This document shows, piece after piece, positions 23,473 to 32,204 of a DNA stretch of 35,118 nt (positions are counted from its first letter, which is position 1; every line of letters starts with the position of its first letter). Location of the stretch: NCBI GenBank assembly GCA_028716905.1, contig JAQUOX010000001.1, forward strand, positions 9,820-44,937, in the 5' to 3' direction. Under the pieces are notes generated by a model, which was not told where the DNA came from, searched no databases, and saw only the letters and a list, made by a program, of their open reading frames with translations. The DNA is from Minisyncoccota bacterium. Lineage in GTDB: Bacteria; Patescibacteriota; Minisyncoccia; Minisyncoccales; Minisyncoccaceae. The position numbers and the translations under genes were made by a program.

Positions 23473-25345
23473 GAACAATTTGAGAATAAAGAGGCCGGGA
23501 GGAGAAATCGAAACAGGCGATATTTTTTTGGACGCCCTGGCCAAGAAAAAAGACAAGCATTATGAAAAGATAGAAACTTCTTTGTCCGACAGGAATTTCC
23601 GCCTGCTTTCTTTGTTTTTCGCTTCGGCCTTTTTTCTTTTACTTTCCATGTCTTTTTATCTCCAAATAGTAAAAGGCGGTTATTACTCGGAAAGAGCGGA
23701 TAAGAACAAATTTGTTTTTAAGGAGATCGAAGCCCAAAGGGGAATCATCTACGACCGCAATCTCAAACAGCTGGTTTTTAACGCCCAGAGCTTTGATTTG
23801 GTTTGCAGCCCGGATTTGTTTTCAAAAGACGAAGCGGCCAGAGAAAGGGAAACAAACGAAGCGGCTAAGATTTTAAACATGCCCCCGGCCGATTTAAACG
23901 CTTTAATTCGGGGAAAAGAAGGAAAAGGAGAATTTACCGTTTCTTTTGATTTGGACAAAGAAAAAGTCATCGTCTTCAAGGCGAGGGCGGAAGAATTTGG
24001 CGCTTTTTCCATCAAAAAGAATCAGAAAAGAGAATATATCTATCCTATGGATTTCGCCCATATTCTTGGTTTCGTTTCAAGAGCCGATGAAAAAGGAGGA
24101 GCGGGGATAGAAGAGTATTACGATGAAGAGTTGAAAGAAATTGCCGGAATCATTGAAACGGAAAAGGATGTTTATGGGAATATTGTTAAAGAAGAAATGA
24201 GCCGGTCTCCGGAGTCGGGCGAAAATATCGTTTTGAACATTGATATGGATTTGCAGGAAAAGGCGGCGGAGATTATGGCTCCGATAATCAGGGACTCGGG
24301 AGCCAAATCGGGAACGGTTATCGTCATGGACCCCAATACCGGAGCTGTCTTGACCATGCTTACTTTTCCTTCTTATGACAACAATGTTTTTTCAAAAAAT
24401 TTGACGGACGAGGAATATCAAAAGATGCTTGACGACCCCAATACCTCGTTTTTCAACCGGGCCGTTTCCGGCGAATACGCCATCGGGTCAACGGTCAAGC
24501 CCTTTCTTGCTTCAGGAGCCCTGAAAGAAGGAATTATTACCCCTGAAACAACGATTTATTGCCAGGGCGGGATTGCCTTGAAGGACGGAACTTTCAAGAA
24601 CGACTGGAAAGCCCATGGTTACGTGGACCTTAAAAAAGCCATTGCCGAATCCTGCGACGTCTATTTCTATACCATCAGCGGAGGGTACGAAAGCTTTAAG
24701 GGCTTGGGCATCGAAAAGATAGATGACTATCTTCAGCTGTTCGGCTTCGGGGAAAAAACAGGGATTGACATAAACGGGGAGATAGCCGGGTTTGTTCCCA
24801 CTCCGGAATGGAAAAAAGAAGAAACCGGATACAGCTGGTATCCGGGCGACACCTACAACATTTCCATCGGCCAGGGGTACCTTAGAGCCACGCCTTTGCA
24901 ATTGGCCGTGGCCGTTTCCGCCATTGCCAACGGCGGGAAGATAGTCAAGCCCCAGCTGGTCAAAAGCATTTTAGACAGCGACAACGAAGTAATCACGGAA
25001 TTTTATCCGGAAATAATCAGGGAGGGGATTATTGAAGACGGCTTTCTAAGCGAGGTCAGGGCGGGGATGAGGGAAACCGTTTTGTCTTCTTCGGGAACGG
25101 CCCACTCTTTGAGCTATCTGTCCGGCACCTCGGCGGCCAAAAGCGGAACCGCGGAAACTTCCAAGAAAGAGGTTTATCACAATCTTTTGACCGTCTTCGC
25201 TCCCTATGAAAATCCGGAGATAGTGATATCGGCTGTCATTGAAAGTGTTCCTTACGAACAGCTTCTGGTCAATGTAATCGTCAGGGAGCTGCTTGCTTAT
25301 TATTTCGACCGAAACGCCGCGGAAGAGACGTCTTTGGGGTATTGA
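23456..25345 (+). CDS. mrdA: Penicillin-binding protein 2 (peptidoglycan transpeptidase)
   Basis: A 629-aa class B PBP that cross-links peptidoglycan during elongation. It has a cytoplasmic tail of about 48 residues, one membrane helix (about 50-70), a dimerisation domain (RGIIYDRNLKQLVFN from about 93) and the transpeptidase. Catalytic motifs: SxxK as STVK (Ser345), SxN replaced by SCD (AESCDVYFY), and KTG as KSGT (Lys562). The Asn-to-Asp change in the second motif is seen in other PBP2s. RodA is not in the window. Start ATG 23456 overlaps mreD by 17 nt. Confidence 0.95.
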   Translation: MLGFPKNNLRIKRPGGEIETGDIFLDALAKKKDKHYEKIETSLSDRNFRLLSLFFASAFFLLLSMSFYLQIVKGGYYSERADKNKFVFKEIEAQRGIIYDRNLKQLVFNAQSFDLVCSPDLFSKDEAARERETNEAAKILNMPPADLNALIRGKEGKGEFTVSFDLDKEKVIVFKARAEEFGAFSIKKNQKREYIYPMDFAHILGFVSRADEKGGAGIEEYYDEELKEIAGIIETEKDVYGNIVKEEMSRSPESGENIVLNIDMDLQEKAAEIMAPIIRDSGAKSGTVIVMDPNTGAVLTMLTFPSYDNNVFSKNLTDEEYQKMLDDPNTSFFNRAVSGEYAIGSTVKPFLASGALKEGIITPETTIYCQGGIALKDGTFKNDWKAHGYVDLKKAIAESCDVYFYTISGGYESFKGLGIEKIDDYLQLFGFGEKTGIDINGEIAGFVPTPEWKKEETGYSWYPGDTYNISIGQGYLRATPLQLAVAVSAIANGGKIVKPQLVKSILDSDNEVITEFYPEIIREGIIEDGFLSEVRAGMRETVLSSSGTAHSLSYLSGTSAAKSGTAETSKKEVYHNLLTVFAPYENPEIVISAVIESVPYEQLLVNVIVRELLAYYFDRNAAEETSLGY

Positions 25346-25369
25346 TTTGTTTTTGATATGTGATATATT
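25342..25369 (+). promoter_or_regulatory. greA promoter
   Basis: TTGATT (25342-25347; the first T is the last base of the PBP2 stop region), a 16-nt spacer and TATATT (25364-25369). It gives a leader of about 20 nt with no Shine-Dalgarno before ATG 25395. Confidence 0.55.
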
Positions 25370-25394
25370 GTTCAAATAACAATAAAATACCAAC

Positions 25395-25853
25395 ATGGAA
25401 GAAAAATACATAACCCAGGAAGGCCTGGACAAGCTCAAGAAAGAACTGGAAAGGCTGAAAAAAGAAGAGAGAATTAAAATCTCCGAAGAATTGAAAGAAG
25501 CAATTTCTTTCGGAGACCTTTCCGAGAACGCCGCTTACGACGAAGCCAAGGAAAACCAGGCTTTTTTGGAAGGGAAAATAGCGGAGCTGGAGAAGTTGGT
25601 TAATGCCGCCAAACTGATTAAGAAAGACAATCACAACGGCTGGATTCAAATCGGCTCTTTGGTCACTTTGTCCGACGGAAACGGCGAACACTGTTTTGAA
25701 ATCGTGGGAGAAGAAGAGGCTGACCCCATTGAAAATCGTCTTTCCTTCAAGTCCCCTCTGGGACAGGCGCTTTTAAACAAGCCCCGGGGAGCGCAAGTGG
25801 AAATAACCACCCCCAAGGGAGTTACCAAATACAAGGTTTTGAAGATTGGCTAA
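25395..25853 (+). CDS. greA: Transcription elongation factor GreA
   Basis: A 152-aa factor that stimulates cleavage of backtracked RNA by RNA polymerase. The N-terminal coiled coil (residues 8-75) bears the tip GDLSENAAYDEAKE with the catalytic acidic pair. The C-terminal FKBP-like domain contains GSLVTL, SPLGQALLNKPRGAQVEI. It has the usual length (E. coli 158). lysS starts 1 nt after its stop; greA-lysS is a frequent pair. Confidence 0.96.
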   Translation: MEEKYITQEGLDKLKKELERLKKEERIKISEELKEAISFGDLSENAAYDEAKENQAFLEGKIAELEKLVNAAKLIKKDNHNGWIQIGSLVTLSDGNGEHCFEIVGEEEADPIENRLSFKSPLGQALLNKPRGAQVEITTPKGVTKYKVLKIG

Positions 25854-25854
25854 T

Positions 25855-27309
25855 ATGTCGACATCCGACGAAATCAGGCAAAATCGAATAGAAAAAAGAC
25901 AGAAGCTTGAAAACCTCGGTTTTTCTCCTTATCCCATAAGCATTAAAAGAACCCATCAAATCAGCGAGGCCTTAAAGGATTTTGATAAAATTGGCTCTCA
26001 GGAAGTTTTCTTGGCGGGGAGAATAAGGACGATCAGGTCTCACGGCGCTTTGACCTTTTTTGATTTTGAAGACGGCGCGGGAAAGATTCAGGCCATGTTC
26101 GCCAAAGACCGGCTGGGAGAGAAAAGCTATCAGTTTTTTATTGATTATTTCGACATCGGCGACTTTATCGAAGTGAGGGGAACCCTTTTTAAGACCAAAA
26201 GGGAAGAAAAGACGATTGAGGCCAGCGATTTCAAGATGATTGCCAAAAGCCTGAGACCCTTGCCCGAGAAATGGCACGGCCTGAAAGATATTGAAGAAAG
26301 ATACAGAAAAAGATATCTGGATTTGATTTTTTCTCCGGAGGTCAGGAAGAAATTCGAGCTTCGTTCCAGCTTAATCAAGGAAATCAGGAGCTTTTTGGAC
26401 AAGAAGGGGTTTTTTGAGGTGGAAACTCCCATACTGCAAACAATCTACGGGGGAGCGAGAGCCAAGCCGTTCAAGGCCCATCTTAACGCTCTGGACATAG
26501 ATTTGTTTTTAAGGATTTCTCCGGAATTGTATTTAAAGAGATTGCTGGTGGGCGGGTTTGAGAAGGTCTATGAAATCGGCAAGTGCTTCAGGAACGAGGG
26601 CGTGGATAAGTTCCATAATCCCGATTTCACCATGTTGGAGTTTTACTGGGCTTATGCCGACTACAAAGAGCTGATGAAAATGACCGAGGAGATGTTTGAA
26701 AAGGTGTTGAAAAAAGTCGTGGGAAAGACGGAAATCGAATACGGGAAGAAAACGATTAATTTCAAGAAGCCCTGGGAGAGGATTGAGTTTTTCGCCCTAC
26801 TTGAGAAATACACGGACATTAAATACGAGGATATGAACGAGGCGGCTTTGGTCAAAAAAGCCAAGGAGCTGGGAATAGAAACACTGAAAGGGGCGGACAA
26901 GGCCAATATTGCCGACGAGATTTATAAAAAATACTGCAGGCCGAAGATAGTCCAGCCGACTTTTGTCATTAATCATCCTTACGGCTTCCAGCCGCTGGCC
27001 AAGAATATTGACCACGAAAAATTGGCCAGCTTTCAACTGGTGGTTGCCGGCGCCGAAATCGTTAACGCTTTTTCCGAATTGAACGACCCCATAGAGCAGA
27101 AAAAGAGATTCAAAGAGCAGGAAAAGATGTTTAAGGGAGGATTTGAAGAAGCTCAGAGGTCTGACGAGGAATTTATTGAGGCCCTGGAATACGGAATGCC
27201 TCCGGCCGCCGGTTTCGGGCTGGGTATTGACCGCTTGGTTTCCCTTATCACCGACTCGGATTCTTTGAGGGAGGTTATTCTGTTTCCTCTGATGAAGCCG
27301 AAGGAATAA
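25855..27309 (+). CDS. lysS: Lysyl-tRNA synthetase, class II
   Basis: A 484-aa enzyme that charges tRNA-Lys. An N-terminal OB-fold anticodon-binding domain (residues 55-145; VFLAGRIRTIRSHGALTFFD) precedes the catalytic domain with motif 2 (KCFRNEGVDKFHNPDFTMLE) and motif 3 (GFGLGIDRLVSL). The ORF track starts at TTG 25846; ATG 25855 is preferred. The region after GVDKFHNP lacks the usual RHN pattern (FHNPDFT in place of RHNPEFT), a mild variation. It is convergent with the next minus-strand gene, 16 nt away. Confidence 0.95.
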   Translation: MSTSDEIRQNRIEKRQKLENLGFSPYPISIKRTHQISEALKDFDKIGSQEVFLAGRIRTIRSHGALTFFDFEDGAGKIQAMFAKDRLGEKSYQFFIDYFDIGDFIEVRGTLFKTKREEKTIEASDFKMIAKSLRPLPEKWHGLKDIEERYRKRYLDLIFSPEVRKKFELRSSLIKEIRSFLDKKGFFEVETPILQTIYGGARAKPFKAHLNALDIDLFLRISPELYLKRLLVGGFEKVYEIGKCFRNEGVDKFHNPDFTMLEFYWAYADYKELMKMTEEMFEKVLKKVVGKTEIEYGKKTINFKKPWERIEFFALLEKYTDIKYEDMNEAALVKKAKELGIETLKGADKANIADEIYKKYCRPKIVQPTFVINHPYGFQPLAKNIDHEKLASFQLVVAGAEIVNAFSELNDPIEQKKRFKEQEKMFKGGFEEAQRSDEEFIEALEYGMPPAAGFGLGIDRLVSLITDSDSLREVILFPLMKPKE

Positions 27310-27335
27310 AAAAACGGCCTCTTGGTTAGAAGCCG
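27308..27335 (-). terminator. Terminator of the minus-strand membrane protein gene
   Basis: Read on the minus strand, CGGCTTCT pairs with AGAGGCCG (one mismatch) with a 5-nt loop, followed by seven T. The hairpin includes the stop codon at 27326-27328. Confidence 0.75.
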
Positions 27336-27760
27336 AAGTAGAAGAATTTCCAGAAGAACAGCTGGAAAGCGATAGATATGAGTGCCGCGATTATGAAGAA
27401 ACCGCCAATAAGGACAGCGATAAAGCCGATGGCCTGAAGGTTGTCGTCTTGTTTTTTTTGGCATAATCTCCATCCAGCAAGGACAAGGATAGCGCCTATG
27501 GGCATGTCTATCATGACTTTTCCGTCCGCTAAAGCCACCATCATAATCAGCCAGGCTCCGGAAATTATGGCGAAGCAAGATACAAGAAGAGCAATTGGTT
27601 TCAGGACCTCTATCGTCTCCGGCATTTTCGTCAAGGACTTCAAGAGTTTTGATTCCACTGGTGTTTCATTTAGCCACACAGTAAGTCCTTTCCAGCCAAG
27701 GTAGCAGGAAAGGGCGCCCACGATTAAGCCAATTACGACTGGCAAGATGTTAAAGGGCAT
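27326..27760 (-). CDS. Small integral membrane protein, unknown
   Basis: A 144-aa protein with four predicted hydrophobic helices (about residues 6-28, 53-77, 80-98 and 107-140). There is no domain I recognise. A single-gene transcription unit with its own promoter and terminator supports it as real. It is divergent from the phosphoribosyltransferase gene. Confidence 0.7.
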   Translation of the reverse strand: MPFNILPVVIGLIVGALSCYLGWKGLTVWLNETPVESKLLKSLTKMPETIEVLKPIALLVSCFAIISGAWLIMMVALADGKVMIDMPIGAILVLAGWRLCQKKQDDNLQAIGFIAVLIGGFFIIAALISIAFQLFFWKFFYFGF

Positions 27761-27766
27761 ATTTTT

Positions 27767-27794
27767 GCAATATCACTTTTTGAATATTTGTCAA
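27767..27794 (-). promoter_or_regulatory. Promoter of the minus-strand membrane protein, leaderless type
   Basis: On the minus strand TTGACA (27794-27789), a 16-nt spacer and TATTGC (27772-27767), again ending 6 nt before the ATG at 27760. The -10 is only a partial match. Confidence 0.55.
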
Positions 27795-27808
27795 GAGGGG
27801 TTTGACAA
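27788..27808. promoter_or_regulatory. Divergent -35 boxes in a perfect inverted repeat
   Basis: TTGTCAA (27788-27794) and TTGACAA (27802-27808) are reverse complements separated by GAGGGGT. They contain the -35 hexamers of the two divergent promoters, so the two RNA polymerases would compete, or one regulator could bind both. Confidence 0.65.
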
Positions 27809-27830
27809 GTGTTTTTTCTTTTGATATACG
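27802..27830 (+). promoter_or_regulatory. Promoter of the phosphoribosyltransferase-like gene
   Basis: Perfect TTGACA (27802-27807), a 17-nt spacer and TATACG (27825-27830). It gives a leader of about 29 nt with GGCGGTG 6 nt before ATG 27866. Confidence 0.75.
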
Positions 27831-27865
27831 GACTCTAGCCCCTTTAAATCCTGGCGGTGATAAAA

Positions 27866-28507
27866 ATGCTGACTGAAGAAAGAATTATTGAAATTTTCAA
27901 GAAACGCAATGCCTTCTGGGCTCACAGCGGAGACCCCAAAGACCCCCATGCCGAATTGACCACCGGCCTTTGCAGCAACGCTTACTTCGACTGTTCAAGA
28001 GTTCTGTGCGACCCTATTGTGTGCGAGGCCTTGGCCATTGCTCTCTGCGACAAGCTGTATGAGTCCGGGATAGAAGATAGTTTTCCTGACTGGGTGGTCG
28101 GCTCTGCTTACGCAGCCATTACCTTTTCTTACGAGGTGGCAAAGCAGCTGGGTGCTGAGCACGCTTTTGCCGAAAAAACTCTCGTGCCCCACAAGATGTC
28201 TTTCAAGAGGGTGGAGATTCCCGAAGGCTCCGTGGTTCTGCAGGTGGAAGAGCTTATTACCAGCTTAAGAACAGTGAACGCGGTGAGAGAAGCGGTCCTG
28301 ACTCAGAACGAGCATTGGGTGGAATTTCTGCCCTTTGTCGGAACCATTGTTTACCGGCCGTCTAAATTGCCTGGTAATCGCAATATCGTTGCTCTGGTCA
28401 AGAGAGAGGTCTGGGCGGCTTCCCAAGAAGAGTGTCTGCTTTGCCGGCAGGGCTCTGTCCGCTACCGGCCCAAGGAAAACTGGGACAAACTCGTTGTCAA
28501 GAGGTGA
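27866..28507 (+). CDS. Orotate phosphoribosyltransferase-like protein
   Basis: A 213-aa type I phosphoribosyltransferase fold protein. The HAELTTGLCSNAYFDCSRVL segment and VGSAYAAITFSYEVAKQLG match OPRT-like proteins. The PRPP-binding motif, usually VxxVDDVxTTGxS, is changed to VLQVEELITSLRTV: EE replaces DD and the glycine loop is missing. GTG 27857 is possible, but GGCGGTG six bases before ATG 27866 fits a ribosome binding site, so 27866 is chosen. No other pyrimidine genes are nearby. It may use orotate or another base; the altered motif leaves the substrate open. Confidence 0.7.
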   Translation: MLTEERIIEIFKKRNAFWAHSGDPKDPHAELTTGLCSNAYFDCSRVLCDPIVCEALAIALCDKLYESGIEDSFPDWVVGSAYAAITFSYEVAKQLGAEHAFAEKTLVPHKMSFKRVEIPEGSVVLQVEELITSLRTVNAVREAVLTQNEHWVEFLPFVGTIVYRPSKLPGNRNIVALVKREVWAASQEECLLCRQGSVRYRPKENWDKLVVKR

Positions 28508-28527
28508 TTTATTCACCTTGTTTTTTT
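28501..28527 (+). terminator. Intrinsic terminator overlapping the serS promoter
   Basis: A 6-bp stem (AGGTGA with TCACCT), 5-nt loop and seven T. The stop codon of the upstream gene lies in the stem, and the -35 of serS (28518-28523) lies in the right arm and T run. Confidence 0.75.
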
Positions 28528-28546
28528 ATTCCCAACCTGTTATTAT
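28518..28546 (+). promoter_or_regulatory. serS promoter
   Basis: TTGTTT (28518-28523), a 17-nt spacer and an extended -10, TGT followed by TATTAT (28541-28546). It predicts a 24-nt leader before ATG 28577 with no clear Shine-Dalgarno. Confidence 0.65.
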
Positions 28547-28576
28547 ATACTTAATTACACTAATCAAGCTTGGATT

Positions 28577-29845
28577 ATGTTGGATATCAAATTCATAAAA
28601 GAAAACCCCGAAAAGGTCAAAGAGGCCTGCCAGAAGAAGAAGATTGATTTTGACGTTGAGTATCTCCTGAAGCTGGAAGAGAAGCGGAGAGAAATGATGA
28701 AGGCGATTGAAGAGCTTAACGCCATAAAGAACCAGGCCAACAAAAGGATACAGCTGGCTCAAAGCGAAGCGGAAAGAAAGGACATAATCTCCCAGATGCA
28801 GGAGCTGGACAGGAATTCTGACAACCAGGAAAAAGAATTCAAAACAGCGGACGAAGAGTATAAGAGGTTGATGCTTTTGGTCCCCAATATCCCCGACGAT
28901 TCCGTTCCCGTGGGCGATTCTGATTTGGACAATGCAGAGGTAAGGAAATGGGGAAAGATTCCCGGTTTTAATTTTACGGTTAAGGACCATGTTCAATTGG
29001 CCAAGGATTTGGATTTGATTGATTTCGAGAGAGGAGCCAATGTGGCCGGATTCAGGGGATACTTTCTGAAGAAAGAAGCGGCGCTTTTGTGTTTCGCCAT
29101 CTGGCAGTACGCCATGGACGTTTTGAGAAAAAAAGGTTTTACGCCCATGATTGCTCCTTCTTTGGTCAAGGAAAGCGCCCTTGTCGGGACCGGATATCTG
29201 CCCCAGCAGAAAGACGAGGTTTATTGCGCGGGAGAGGACATGTATCTGGCCGGCACTTCCGAGGTTCCGGTTATGAGCTATCACGCCGGCGAAGTTTTAA
29301 AAGAAGAAGATTTGCCTTTGAAATATCTGGGATTTTCTCCCTGCTTCAGGACGGAAATAGGGAGCTACGGCAAGGACACCCAGGGCATTTTCAGGGTCCA
29401 CGAATTCATGAAGCTGGAGCAGGTGGTTTTTTGCCGGAACGACAAGGAAGAATCAGTCAAGCTCCACGAAGAAATAACCAGGAACGCCGAGGAAATCCTC
29501 CAGGGACTGGAAATTCCTTATCATGTTGTCCTGAATTGTACCGGCGACTTGGGCTTGGGCCAGGTCAAGAAATATGACACTGAATGCTGGGTTCCTTCCC
29601 AGGAGCGCTATCGGGAAACCCATTCTTCTTCGTATTTCTTTGATTTCCAAACCAGGCGCCTGAACATCCGCTACAAAACGAAAGAAGGGGAAATCAAATT
29701 CGCTCATTCTTTGAACAACACGGGCATTGCCACGCCGAGGATTCTGATGCCTCTTTTGGAGAATAACCAGCAAAAGGACGGAAGCGTCAGGATTCCCAAA
29801 ATCTTATACCAATATTTGGGATTTAAGGAGATAAAAAGAAAATGA
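28577..29845 (+). CDS. serS: Seryl-tRNA synthetase
   Basis: A 422-aa class II synthetase for tRNA-Ser. An N-terminal coiled-coil arm (residues 27-100), which grips the tRNA long arm, is followed by the catalytic domain: GTGYLPQQKDEVYC, LAGTSEVPVMSYHAGE, motif 2 CFRTEIGSYGKDTQGIFRVH and motif 3 HSLNNTGIATPRILMPLLEN. Length is as usual (E. coli 430). It overlaps the hydrolase by 4 nt. Confidence 0.97.
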   Translation: MLDIKFIKENPEKVKEACQKKKIDFDVEYLLKLEEKRREMMKAIEELNAIKNQANKRIQLAQSEAERKDIISQMQELDRNSDNQEKEFKTADEEYKRLMLLVPNIPDDSVPVGDSDLDNAEVRKWGKIPGFNFTVKDHVQLAKDLDLIDFERGANVAGFRGYFLKKEAALLCFAIWQYAMDVLRKKGFTPMIAPSLVKESALVGTGYLPQQKDEVYCAGEDMYLAGTSEVPVMSYHAGEVLKEEDLPLKYLGFSPCFRTEIGSYGKDTQGIFRVHEFMKLEQVVFCRNDKEESVKLHEEITRNAEEILQGLEIPYHVVLNCTGDLGLGQVKKYDTECWVPSQERYRETHSSSYFFDFQTRRLNIRYKTKEGEIKFAHSLNNTGIATPRILMPLLENNQQKDGSVRIPKILYQYLGFKEIKRK

Positions 29846-30627
29846 GCGTTGAACTGAGAGAAAAAACAATAACGGTCTCGGGAATCAATACGAGATACCG
29901 GGTGGTTGGCCAAAGCGAAGAAAAAGTTTTGATTCTGCACGGCTGGAGCGCGACTTCCTATTCCTGGAGAAGCGTATCTTATTATCTGGCCGATAGGGGA
30001 TTTGAGGCCATTGCCCTTGATTTGCCGGGTTTTGGCGAAACCCCTGCGCCGAAAGACGCTTGGGGAAGCGACGAATATGTCCGCTTTATTGAAGCTTTTG
30101 TCAAAGAATTGAATTTGGACGGATTTTATCTTGTCGGTCATTCTTTTGGCGGGGCTTTGGCCTTGAAATTTACCCTGAAGAACGGCCAAGCGGTTAAAAA
30201 ATTGGCTTTATGCGCCGCCGTGGTTATCAGAAAAGAGAGGCTGAGTTTGAGGCAGAAGGTTTCCAAATTTTTGGCGAAATGGGGCTCCAAGATAATTGAC
30301 AAAACCCCGGTTTATCCTTTTTTTGAAAAAATCGCCTACAGGATGGCCGGGGCTTACGATTATTATCACGCCAGCCCGATAATGAAAGAAATATTCAAAA
30401 AAGTGATTGTTGAAGATATGAGCGATTTGGCGGAGAAGCTGGACAAGCCCTGTTTGATTGTTTGGGGGGAGCACGACCAAGCCGCTCCCTTGGAAGACGC
30501 CTTTGCTTTAAACGACTTGATAAAGAATTCCGAATTGAAAATCATCAGGAATGCGGGGCATAATCCTCACCGGGGACATTACGAGGAGTTGTCCCGGGAC
30601 CTGATTAACTTCTTTAAGAAACAATGA
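29842..30627 (+). CDS. Alpha/beta hydrolase fold protein
   Basis: A 261-aa cytoplasmic hydrolase. Oxyanion motif HGWSATSYSWR, nucleophile elbow GHSFGG (Ser about residue 102), acid in WGEHDQAAP and catalytic His in GHNPHRGH, so the triad is complete. The cap region (about 130-195) is basic and hydrophobic. The substrate is unknown. AAGGAG 11 nt before the ATG is a fair ribosome binding site inside serS. Overlapping genes downstream (Mur ligase and DegT-type) suggest a cell-surface role, which is inference. Confidence 0.9.
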   Translation: MSVELREKTITVSGINTRYRVVGQSEEKVLILHGWSATSYSWRSVSYYLADRGFEAIALDLPGFGETPAPKDAWGSDEYVRFIEAFVKELNLDGFYLVGHSFGGALALKFTLKNGQAVKKLALCAAVVIRKERLSLRQKVSKFLAKWGSKIIDKTPVYPFFEKIAYRMAGAYDYYHASPIMKEIFKKVIVEDMSDLAEKLDKPCLIVWGEHDQAAPLEDAFALNDLIKNSELKIIRNAGHNPHRGHYEELSRDLINFFKKQ

Positions 30628-32204
30628 TGACTTATTTGGAATTGATATTTTTTTTGGCCGCTATATCCTGGTTTTTGAAACAGGTTAAAAATTATCTTTT
30701 TTGGCTGTATCTCTGGCAGCTGAAAAACTATCATTTCGGCAGGTTTCTGGCCCACTTTAAGACAGAGGCCGGAAAAAGAATAATATCGGGCTGGCTTTTG
30801 TTTTTTGCTTTTTTCGCGCTAGCCTCTTTCTTGATTTTTTACCCGTTAAGCGATTATTTTTATCCGGCTTTTCTCGTCTTTTTTTGCTTGGTTTTCGTGA
30901 TGGAGGGACTCGTTTTCCTTAAAAATTTGTTTACGGGAAAATTAAAAAGGCCGGAATTCACCAAGAAAATAGTTTTTCTCGGATTTTTCAGCTTGGCTGT
31001 TCTTTTGTTTTTCGTCTTTGATGTTTTTAATAATTCTTCGGAGGCTTCCTTTTTCGCCATTGCTTATCTGTTTTTGCTGGACCTTCTGGCTCCCCTCGTT
31101 GTTTCTTTTATCGTGATTGTTTTCCAGCCCCTGACAATAGTTTTGCGGAACAGGATAATTAAGAAAGCCATTAGAAAAAGAGAAAAGCTGGAGAACCTTT
31201 TAAGCATCGGCATTACCGGAAGCTTCGGCAAAAGTTCGGTTAAGGAATTCTTGAAAAACATTCTTTCTTCCGATTTCAAGGTTGCGGCCACGGAAAAGAA
31301 CGAAAATTCGGAAATGGGTGTTTCCGAATACATTTTGAAAAGCCTTAACGAAGAGCACGAAATTTTCATTTGCGAAATGGGTGCCTATAACCAGGGAGGG
31401 ATAAAATTGCTCTGTTCCATCGCCAAGCCGAAGATAGGAATAATTACCGGAATCAACAATCAGCACTTGGCCACTTTCGGCTTGCAGGAAAATATCGTCA
31501 AAGCCAAGTTTGAATTGATTGACTGCCTGCCCGAAGAGGGTTTGGCGGTTTTGAATTGGGATTCGGAACTGGTAAGGAGGGGATTCAAAAAAAACATTTC
31601 CAATCTGAAATACGGCATTTTGAACAAGGAAGACATTTGGGCCGAAGACATCAAGGTTGAAAAAAACAAACTCAGCTTCAGAGCCTGTTTTAAAAACAAG
31701 GATTCGGTTAGAATAGAGGCAGGCGTGGCGGGAGAGCAAAACATTCCCAATCTTTTGGCCGCCATTGCCGTGGCCAGGAAATTGGGCATGGACCTCAAAG
31801 ACATTGCCTCGTCCTGCCGGAAAATCAAGGATGAGGATAATATATTTTCTTTCAAGGGAATCGATGTTCTTAATTTCAGCTATTCTTCCAATCTCAGCGG
31901 AGTTTTGGCTCATTTGGAACACTTGAAGCATTGGCCCGGCAAAAAGGTTGTGGTCATGCCCTGTTTGATTGAACTGGGAAGAGATTCGAAGATTGCGCAT
32001 AAAGAGATCGGAAAGAAAATCGCCGAGGTTTGCGATTGGGCCGTCATCGCCAATAAAGAATGTTTCCGGGCAATAGGAGGAAAGGCGGTTTTCATGAACA
32101 ACCCTTTGAAGATATATGAAAAGATAACAAAGGAGCTGGCTCCGGGCGATGTCGTTCTTTTGGAGGGCCGGGTTCCGGAAAAATTAATCAATCTTTTGAA
32201 ATGA
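30624..32204 (+). CDS. Mur ligase family protein (MurF-like) with N-terminal membrane domain
   Basis: A 526-aa protein. Residues 1-175 have about five hydrophobic helices (about 5-18, 53-75, 78-98, 115-135, 142-172) with no soluble MurF_N-like substrate domain visible. From residue 196 comes the Mur ligase ATP site GITGSFGKSS, then a central domain (ICEMGAYNQGG, GIITGINNQHLATFG) and C-terminal domain (VVMPCLIELGRDSKIAHKE, resembling MurF ELGxxSxxxH). The call to MurF rather than other Mur ligases rests on this C-terminal part. It probably adds a peptide or amino acid to a lipid-linked or membrane-near precursor; the fusion suggests membrane substrate. It overlaps both neighbours by 4 nt. Confidence 0.8.
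   Translation: MMTYLELIFFLAAISWFLKQVKNYLFWLYLWQLKNYHFGRFLAHFKTEAGKRIISGWLLFFAFFALASFLIFYPLSDYFYPAFLVFFCLVFVMEGLVFLKNLFTGKLKRPEFTKKIVFLGFFSLAVLLFFVFDVFNNSSEASFFAIAYLFLLDLLAPLVVSFIVIVFQPLTIVLRNRIIKKAIRKREKLENLLSIGITGSFGKSSVKEFLKNILSSDFKVAATEKNENSEMGVSEYILKSLNEEHEIFICEMGAYNQGGIKLLCSIAKPKIGIITGINNQHLATFGLQENIVKAKFELIDCLPEEGLAVLNWDSELVRRGFKKNISNLKYGILNKEDIWAEDIKVEKNKLSFRACFKNKDSVRIEAGVAGEQNIPNLLAAIAVARKLGMDLKDIASSCRKIKDEDNIFSFKGIDVLNFSYSSNLSGVLAHLEHLKHWPGKKVVVMPCLIELGRDSKIAHKEIGKKIAEVCDWAVIANKECFRAIGGKAVFMNNPLKIYEKITKELAPGDVVLLEGRVPEKLINLLK

Noticed and set aside
29089-29577. 162-aa Arg/Gly-rich ORF inside serS
   Set aside because: It is a shadow frame of serS; the composition is typical for a shifted reading frame.
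31200-32000. 266-aa minus-strand ORF opposite the Mur ligase gene
   Set aside because: Long because of codon bias in the true gene on the plus strand; no motif, no promoter.
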